Shown here piece by piece: positions 56,203-64,000 of a DNA stretch of 64,000 nt (its first letter is position 1; each line of letters begins with the position of its first letter). The notes below the pieces were generated by a model, which saw nothing but the letters and a program-made list of their open reading frames with translations, searched no databases and was not told where the DNA came from. Origin of the DNA: Lyophyllum atratum (Eukaryota > Basidiomycota > Agaricomycetes > Agaricales > Lyophyllaceae). Where the stretch lies: contig JACGCN010000028.1 in the NCBI GenBank assembly GCA_014905825.1, forward strand, positions 310,001 through 374,000. The letters are read 5' to 3'. The position numbers and the translations under genes were made by a program.

Positions 56203-58952
56203 ATGGATGTTGCTGAACCCTTTGGATCGGTCTATAATCAACCAGCATCTCCGTATCAGAATGGCCTAGCAAGGGCATCAACTTCCAAGTCGTCTGGGCT
56301 TACCCTGGTGTTGCCAGCACTCAAGGGCGGCAAGCCTGTCAAAGGCGGCAAAAAGTCGAAGCAGCGGTTCGGGTCTCATGGACTACAGGACGAGGAGAAG
56401 AAGATCGCTCGACCAGTGAAACTGAAGCCGCTGAAGGAGGTTCTAACGAGACTCATTTCTCTAATTAAAAAGTGCGTCGATTTCATGTTCAATCGATCCA
56501 GGTGACCTGACTTCGATCCAGGAAAGATGACTACGCATTTTTCCTGAAACCCGTCGATACGACCCAGGTACAAGGTTACACGGATGTCGTGAAACGACCG
56601 ATGGATTTGGGCACCATGTCTGTCAAGGTGGACAGGGGCAAATATCGGTCGTTGGAAGACTTCGCGGTGCGTGGTTGCAATCCCTCTAACCCTGGTATAC
56701 ATACTTACAACAACTACAGTCGGACTTACGGCTGGTTGCCTCCAATGCCAAAGCTTTCAACCCCCCTGGCACCATTTATTACACGGAAGCTGAGCGGATC
56801 GAAGCTTGGGGGCTCGATCACATCTCCAAAGCCGCCTCGACAGTCATTCAATACGAAACGGACTGGAATATAGAAATAGAGAAGGACGACGAGGCAACTC
56901 CCATACACATCGACGATGATGAGGACTACAATAACGGAACACCGATGGAACTGGACGACATAGGACCCAGTCGCAGGTCACCGTCCGTGGCCTCACAAGT
57001 TCAACCCGGAACCAGTCGGCGAGCTGCCCGTGGGCCTTACAAGAAGACGGCACCCAGCAATAAACTCTCCGACATTATCGATGCTGAAGGTCGGCTTCCG
57101 GGCTCTCGGGACGGACTCGGCGCGTTTCCTCCTGGTTCGGACTGGGCCCAAACGATGCTCGCTCTTAAACTAAAAGGTGAGATTCAATTCATACACGCTT
57201 TCGTACGAAAACTAACTGCGGTCCCCTTACAGGGAAGCGCTACAAGACGAAAAAGGAGCGACTTCGAATCGAGAAAGAGGGGCCGCCGCTGCTCGCGGAC
57301 GGCAGTTTGGACTACACTGAGAGTACGTCGGCCGCCTTAAACTAGTAACCATCGAAATATCTGACGTACGGGCCTGTGTAGTGGAGGATCCTTTTTCTGT
57401 TCTCTCCGTTTTCGCACCAGAGCCTTACTCGCGGCCCTATCTCACGCCCCTTCATGCACCCTTATTCACCACCCCTCCCTTACAACCGCAGTATGACCCG
57501 TCGTCGTCGCAATTACAGTCGCAACAGCCACCAACCCGCCCGGCCTTTCCCACGTCAATCAATGTCCCCCTTGATCATCCATCTCCTCAGCTACCGATTC
57601 GAACCACACCTACCTCCAAAGGACCCGCGACCGACAAGCAACGCCATTGGCTCATCGTACGGAATCCTACTAGAAGTAAATTTAAGGACAAGGATGACGA
57701 GGCGGAGGCGTCGGACGGGCCGTCGTATCAAACCTCACGCGAACTGCATGCCACTGACTACGGGTCCTACGCCGCGCTTGCGGGCATCTTGGAGAAGGAG
57801 GTCCGTCGGAGAAATGTCCTTGGCCGGGAAGGCGAAGAGGAGGATAAGGTTTTACAAGTCCTTCGTGACACTCTGGATTCTGAAGCCGCCATGGGTATCA
57901 CTCCATCCGATTCAGCCAGCGGCGATACTGCGCTTCGGATAAACGATTACTGGAGCACCCAGCGAGCAGCTGTAGCGGAAGGTTACATTCGGGACGTTGT
58001 GTATGGCGGTATCGACGGTTTGGCTTACGTCAGGAGTCTAGCGGAATTTGTGACCCCGGATGACCAGCAAGTCAGTCTTCGTTCTATTTTCAATCTTTTC
58101 GACGTTCTAATACACCTGTTAGAGCCGTATCTCGTGTCCCGCGCTCGGCATGCCTTTGGCGTCCTGGGTCGAACGAGAAGTTGTCGATCCCTTGACCGAC
58201 GGCCGGCACGCCTTACTTCGTGAAGCAGCTATCGAACTTGCCAGACAGACGTCGAAGCCTTTGACGTCATCGATTCCCAAACACCCCGGCGATGATAAAT
58301 CCATTCAACACCCTCTTTCCTCCAGTATCAGGAGCTCGCTATATTTCTATCCATCAGCGGCAGTGGCGCTGGCTGCCATACTGCAAATACAGACGCATAA
58401 GATCGATATGGGGTCTCTGATCAAGACGCCGGACGAGCTGTTCCAGAGCGAGGAGGAATGGGCTGGGAAGGCCTTTCGGGAGAGGAGGAAAGCAAACGGG
58501 AAGAACGTTATCAAAGCAGAGGAGTCTGATGGCGACATTGTATTGGAAATGGAGGAGCCCGAGAGGACCTGGATGGACGTGGACGCCTCTTCGAAGAGCT
58601 TGAACGGACAGGATGCCGATTACGAACTGGAGGGGCCTGAGGAGCTCAGCGAGGTCATGGAGTACGTCGCGGACGTGATCGTCGCCCTCGATAGGAAGAT
58701 CAAGGAAGATAGGGGTCTTGCGTCGGCTACTCCAATGAGCGGTGACGCGAAGTTCTCGGCCGCGGAGGTCCTGGGCGACAAGGTCAAGCCAGAGTTAGAC
58801 CAGACGGGGAGAACCCAGTTCTTCGGAACCTTCGTCTTAACCTGTTGGCACTTGCGAAGCGCGCGCCGCTGGACACGATTGCGCGACTGCCCAGGGATTT
58901 GGTACCTGAGCATATTCGACATTTTGTGCCAACACTCAGCGCCCCGGGCTGA
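56203..58952 (+). CDS. Bromodomain protein, BRD7/9-like
   Basis: Exon 1 (56203-56471) joins exon 2 (from 56522) to give LIKKKDDYAFFLKPVDTTQ, then YTDVVKRPMDLGTMSVKVDR, GKYRSLEDFA and, after an intron, SDLRLVASNAKAFNPPGTIY with YYTEAERIEAWG. This is a complete bromodomain with the acetyl-lysine Asn in SNAKAFN. Then come acidic and basic stretches (HIDDDEDYNN; RRAARGPYKKTA), LRIEKEGPPLL and a conserved C-terminal half including LRINDYWSTQ, YIRDVVYGGIDGLAYVRSLA. This resembles BRD7/9-type SWI/SNF-associated proteins; Spt7 is a less likely alternative. At about 58805 a GGGG run needs one more G to continue into ENPVLRNLRLNLLALAKRAP, so the real C-terminus is probably extended past the apparent frame end. 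Confidence 0.75.
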
Positions 58953-60872
58953 CAAGACCGGCAATTTCGCGCGCATGCCTCGCCTTCGATCGACGCATGG
59001 GTCACTTATCCGCATCCAGCATTAAACGTTACGGGGGTTGGACTTCTTGGTTCTCCCGGGCCTACGCATTACAACAGGCCACTTTTACTGCGTGATTAGG
59101 AGATGTGTTTGCTGTCTCTAGGTCGACGCTGGTGGACCCCGGAAGTAGCATCAAGGAAAGCGAGAGGGAAGATGGATGGATATCGCTCTCAGAGTGTTTC
59201 CGGGTAATTGCAATGGAATGCACCCTACTATATACATATTTCTCGCCTGTATTACTTGCGCTTGGGACGCAAAAATGTAAGTAGCCCTCCACTGCCAGCG
59301 TTGACCAGTTACCAGGGCGTCGGCAATCGCCGCACCACATGTGCAAACAGCTTCGATCAACTATTTCTTCTGTTCACGCTCAACTGCAGGAACCTCATTC
59401 CAATTTCCAGCAAATTCAGGCATCGACCACGCGTTTCCGCATACGCTACTGCACAACCAGTCAGAGGAACGCTTAGACACGAGTCGTAATTGACCTTCAT
59501 AATGTGACAATGATTTCACACAGAACACGGTTCCCACTTGATGGATTTCTGATGATTGCAATCCTTTACGCCACAAGTCCCCATGGGCGTTGGTCTCCGA
59601 TTCCCTGCTCCACGCTGCCCGTTGACAGGAAGAACCTCGGGTCCTCGACTCTCGCAAGGCTTTCTGTCCTATGATGAGGCAAGCATGCCACCTAGGTTGC
59701 CAAGGTGAGGAGTGTGTTCCTCGGACCTTCTTCGTAGTTTCGTACTTATCTCGAGTCGTATGAACATGTTCAGTTCCTTCCTTTCTCGCGCTAGATTTCG
59801 TCTTGTGGACTTCCCGACCTCCTAGCTCAAGACTTGACTGAAACGCTCCCCATCGATATCGATCAGCTGGTGGCCATAATCATGGCTAGCGTGTTCTAGG
59901 GTAAGCTCCCCCTCTTTGCTTGAAGCTACCAGTATTCTCATTCCAAGTCTTGCTTTATTTTCTACAGTCAGTACGACGTCTCACCGTCAAAGAACCGCCC
60001 AATCGTATGTGTCCTTCGTGACGTTCTTCGGCCGCTTGTGGTTTCTCTATAATCGGAGTCTATTTCCCGACGCGCACTTCAAGTCGGCAAGGAACGTCGA
60101 CTATAAGACGTTTATTGCCGCAATCCTCGTGCTCATCTTCGGTTCTATGTAGGCTTCCATTGGGTTTCAGCGTAAGATCGAGCTCTTCATTCATTTCCAG
60201 ATTGACCCAATTGACGAGTTCAACAACACGTCTGATCAACGAGTCGGTTATGTCGCCCAGACGTTGTCGGAGATGTGATTCTGGTGCATATGCCTGGCAG
60301 ATCCAAAATGTCCTCTTTATACCCACAGACGTCACGCTCGCAGTCTTTCCCGTCCTCATGTGGCTTGCTGGGGCGGGTGCATTTTGTTTGGTCTTTTCTT
60401 TTTCTTTCTGGTTTGATTCAAGGCGCAGGCGTTCGGGCAGTATCAAATTATTCCATTTCAATCCTGGGTCGCGAACATGCCGATGACGTGCGCGGATAGT
60501 CTGATGCGACGATGGGCGAAAGGAGCCGTTCAAAACAGTTGAAGGGAAGGCTAGGGTTGATATGATGTTGCGCCGCTCTTGACCTCCGCTCAAAAGAGCG
60601 ATGCAGACCGGGGACAATTGCCGAGAGTCTTCGCCATCATGTACTGAAGAATTACATCGCCCCTCTTCCCTTGTCCATAATGGGTTCCAGGAGAACTTAG
60701 ACATTTTGAGTGACCATCGGAACAGCCATCTTTCTATGCAACGATTAGATATCTCCGCTCCGTACCTCCCTATGAAAGTTGCAGGTCGTGGAAGGTTGCC
60801 GCGAATGAGAACATTATTCTGTGGTACGCCAAAGAGGAAGAGTTCGACCGGTAGAGTCTCGTCCTCTTATCC
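58953..60872. other. No gene recognised
   Basis: A plus-strand piece at 59960-60150 ends FIAAILVLIFGSM and looks like a membrane exon, but I could not link it to others. A minus-strand frame (60060-60704) shows no domain. Confidence 0.35.
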
Positions 60873-62878
60873 TCATAGATCCCCGTAATCCTCCATCATA
60901 TCCCTGATACCCTCTCGCGTCGGCGCAGCACGAGGCTTGAACTGCACCTTGAACGGTAGGGGGTGCGTGTTCGCGCTCTGGTTGAACGCGAGGTCGTCGA
61001 TCGGGTGCTTCGGGTCACTATGGATCGTGAACGCCCACTGGATGAGCGCGGTGTTGAGTAGGACAGAGCTGAGCGAGGTCAATTCGGGATCGATCGCTCT
61101 GATGAAGAAAAAGGAGACGCACGCAATAGCGACATGCTGCCCAGGGCACACGCGGCGACCAAATCCAAACGGGTACGACTTGCGGTCCTCACGGAGCGTG
61201 CCGTCCGAACGCAGCCAGCGTTGTGGGTCGAACGTCTCCGGGTCTGGAAATATCGCGGGATCGCGCCCAATAGCCCTATTGCAGCAGAACAAAATACTAA
61301 GTCAGAGCCCAGTTACCAAGTAGGAGGTCATACCAAGTATTCCCAATGACGGTGGCGCCTTTTGGTATGACATAATTCTTCCAGATGATGTCGTTAGTCG
61401 CCTTATGGGCGAAGCCTTACCACACATGTCGAAGTCCAAATCAGCCTCACCTCGCCAACGATATAAGGAGAGTAAAAGGCTCACCACCAGCGGAAACCGG
61501 CCGCCATCGGAACGTCTCCAGCACAAACGCCTGCAGCTGCTGCAGACTCTCACAATCTCTGTGTACGGGCGGTCGACTTCGTCCCACGACACGGTCAAGC
61601 TCCTCCTGTACGCGCTTTGCTGCAGCGGGATAACATGCAGCGGCAAGGACAGTGATGCTGATGGCGGACGCGGTTGTGTCAGAGCCGGCGCCAAAGAGGG
61701 CACCGGCAAGGTATGCGGTCTCATCTTCGGAAAGGCCGAGCTCGGATTGGTGTTCGAGGAGGTATTTACCGAAAGACTCAGGGATAGGCTCATTACGCTC
61801 CTGAGAGATGGGGCGGTGAGATAATGCAAACAAGAAGGTAGGTGTGGGTAAGGAATCCAGGGAAAGAGTAACTCACCATCTGCCTCTTCACATCAGAAAG
61901 ATACTTCTTGAAGAGCGAAAGCTCCTCCTTGTGACCTTCCTTCAGCTCATCGAGGTATCCAGGCACGTACCTGTCCCCAACCGAAGTAAGCCTTCATTTT
62001 CTGAAAACTGCGAGTAGAATGCTGCACACACCGGAGGAACGGGTAGACGTCAACCTGCCAGGCACCGGGTCGAAGTGCAACGCCGAGGCGATTAAGACAC
62101 CGGTTGACAGCGGCTACATCGGGGTCGTCGTGTTTTCCCGATGACTTGCCGTATGCCAGTGCCATCACCACGGATGCGGAGTACCTTTGATAAGTTCAGC
62201 ATTGGACGAGAGAAGAGAGAAGCGGAGGGGGAAGCACCGCTTCGCATGTGCCTGGTGGAGGTCGGGGTTGTCGAGGATATCAAGAATATGCTCCTTGGCG
62301 CTACGCGTGAGGACGGGGATATACGACTGTACGATCTTGGGCGCGAGGTGCGCGTGAAGTGCCCTTCCACTCTATCAGCGATCTTTGGTAATTACACGCG
62401 CCCACATTCGCTTACTTTCGCATTTTTCTCAAGCGTTCACCTGCAGGTGTGAGGAGGACCCTCATGCCGCCAGACAGCGTCTCTCCAGCTGAGATGGAGA
62501 GTGGACGATCAACGAGGGCGGCGCCCTCATGTTCCATGATGTCGACGGCGGCCTGATAACGCCCGACAACAATGATGTTCGTCAAGCCCTGGCGTAGGGT
62601 GAAGACGGGACCATACGTCTTGGCCCACTCCTCGAACTTGCGATAAGCGCTACACGGACACGTAAAGGATTGAACCAAGGCGGAAGCGGAAAACGGGCAG
62701 CGGACATACAAGGTTTTGGGAATTTGTTACCAAAAATCCAGCTGTCAGGGGGAGGTCCTGGAGGGAGTGTGAGCGAGCGATGCGTAAGCCGACGGTGAAT
62801 GACGCCGAGGAGAGCGATGCAGAGCACGAGCACGGCAATCGTCTGAGGATGGGTGAGGATCGTCACAACTCGTTGCAT
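60873..62878 (-). CDS. Cytochrome P450 monooxygenase
   Basis: Start at 62878 gives MQRVVTILTH, and then IAVLVLCIALLGVIHRRL, a membrane anchor, and the hinge TLPPGPPPDSWIFGN. About six exons follow: YRKFEEWAKTYGPVFTLRQG, LTPAGERLRKMRKALH, the I-helix AGALFGAGSDTTASAI, ExxR as ETFRWRP, FDPQRWL and the heme loop FGFGRRVCPGQHVA with the Cys ligand. The C-terminus is FKPRAAPTREGI to GDL at 60873. It belongs to the ER-bound class II P450s; the substrate cannot be told. The usual E-x-x-R, AG-x-D-T-T and F-x-x-G-x-x-x-C-x-G motifs are all present and no lesion is seen. An upstream Met (62977) would add non-hydrophobic residues and is less likely. Confidence 0.9.
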
Positions 62879-63003
62879 CTTTATGCAGGAGGAATGGTAG
62901 AGTGCGAAGGGGTGTTTTCTATAGAGCCTACGATCTAATGGGATGCAGGGAAAGTTATGATTATCAGTGGCCTCCATTCTGCAACCGGGAAGTGGTCGTG
63001 TGC

Positions 63004-63009
63004 TTTATA
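63004..63009 (-). promoter_or_regulatory. TATA-like box upstream of the P450
   Basis: TATAAA on the minus strand, about 126 bases before the start codon; distance is a little long. Confidence 0.25.
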
Positions 63010-64000
63010 GAAGACGTACCATACAGGTGCTCTCACGCCGGGAACTGCACTCAAAAGTGTAGCGAACCTGTACGCCTGTCTAATTCCTGCTCACTCAGCC
63101 GACCCAGACCAATACTTTATTGGTCCTGATAGTATTTGCCCGACAACTCGGTTGATGTGCTGCATGTCATGTTGGGCGAAGACGAGCAGAACGAACCTAG
63201 GGAGGTTCCAAATCTGGCATCAATCACGGTTCTTGGTCGCACCCATCCGGGCCCATCGGACGCGCAGCCCTCAACTCTACTTCATGCTTCCAGGGAGGTG
63301 GAGCTACTGAGGGCCATTGGATGGTCATGAGAGTGAGGAAACATGTTATTCGGGCGCCTGGTGTCGCGACCGTGCCCCGCATCAATTAAACTTGGCCAGT
63401 CACAATATTTATGGAGGCCGTGAGGGCCGCGAAAAGAGCGCCAGCCAGCCAATCACTGAATCTGGACATCGAAATGTCTCAGCGTACACTTCACTGTTTA
63501 CGCATAGAACTCCTGATTTGAAAGCACAATACCATGCGTATGGGAAAGAATTAACGCCGCGTGTGGTCATGCAAGTACCGCCAAATCCAACCAGATAACA
63601 CGGAAGATATATTCAACCAAGGTCGATGATGAGAACGCAAGTCGTCCGCAGCTTTGAGGGGTGAAGATCACGGAACATCACCAAGTATATCACTCATGAT
63701 GACACGTACATATATACTGGATGACGGACTCTTCTTTTTTTTTTTTCGATGGTTGGTGAAATGGTTGGTAATCTATCTCGACAGTTAATCGATCAAAGTA
63801 AGGCATTAGAGAGTTTCAATATACTTAACTAGCTCCTATGTCGCTACTGGTAGCTCCATAGCCTCCCAGAAAAACCTATTCACGTGCTTCCAAGCACTGC
63901 TGTTCCGTTGTTGAGGGTGGGCGCGGACCATAACCGCACACTCGTATGCCGTCCACAGCTCCTGACAGCCTCACCATCTCCGTAAGGCCGTGGACTGAGA
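63010..64000. other. No gene recognised; poly-T run
   Basis: A run of about 16 Ts lies near 63732-63747. Open frames here carry no domain. Confidence 0.4.

Noticed and set aside
60060..60704. 214-codon minus-strand frame
   Set aside because: No domain, atypical composition, and no supporting splice context; likely chance.
45633..62878. Secondary-metabolite cluster made of two SDRs and a P450
   Set aside because: No backbone synthase is present, and a RING ligase, a homeodomain factor and a bromodomain protein lie between.
1..64000. CRISPR arrays, bacterial operons, rRNA or tRNA genes
   Set aside because: The repeats lack uniform spacers, genes are intron-rich, and I could not recognise any tRNA or rRNA core sequence by eye.

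Overview
The window is nuclear DNA of a filamentous basidiomycete, most likely an Agaricomycete. The evidence is dense genes split by many short (about 45-65 nt) GT-AG introns, a PIN/XPG-like nuclease family and a tyrosine-recombinase-like family that are multicopy in mushroom-forming fungi, a His-rich membrane-tail secreted family, and orthologues of fungal housekeeping genes (GCN1, IRA/neurofibromin, mitochondrial RNA polymerase, phospholipase D). Nothing looks bacterial or viral.

The left part (1-24.3 kb) is a belt of tandem repeats and broken genes. It holds a 117-118 bp tandem array; two small GATC-rich or T-rich repeat tracts; an XPG/GEN1-like nuclease relic with at least two frameshifts; a frame-broken 2-oxoglutarate-oxygenase-like gene; a badly damaged GCN1 copy whose 5' end is preceded by a 405-bp copy of its own middle, which has lost several hundred internal codons, and whose 3' end runs into a fragment of an IRA/neurofibromin (RasGAP) gene; a zinc-finger protein with a possible caspase/CHAT-like core; a His-rich secreted membrane protein; a truncated relic of the nuclear gene for mitochondrial RNA polymerase; and a tyrosine-recombinase-like gene without a C-terminal catalytic tyrosine.

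The right part (24.5-64 kb) is mostly intact genes. These are two divergent paralogues of unknown function separated by minisatellites; two small cysteine-rich secreted proteins with GPI-like tails; a fucose-lectin-like protein; a PLD-type phospholipase; a multi-pass membrane protein; a transcription factor with two nearly identical HMG boxes whose C-terminus continues into a GPI-like tail resembling the secreted proteins; a head-to-head pair of short-chain dehydrogenases plus a third relic; a Topors-like RING E3 ligase; a homeodomain protein with a 12-nt microexon; a BRD7/9-like bromodomain protein; and a cytochrome P450.

There is no obvious biosynthetic operon-like cluster. The SDR pair and the P450 are 12 kb apart and separated by chromatin/ubiquitin genes. 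Several otherwise good genes are broken by single-base changes in G, A or T runs, so some lesions may be assembly errors; the GCN1, IRA and RNA polymerase damage is too large for that explanation. Exon limits are my reading of frame continuity and GT/AG sites, not of transcripts.
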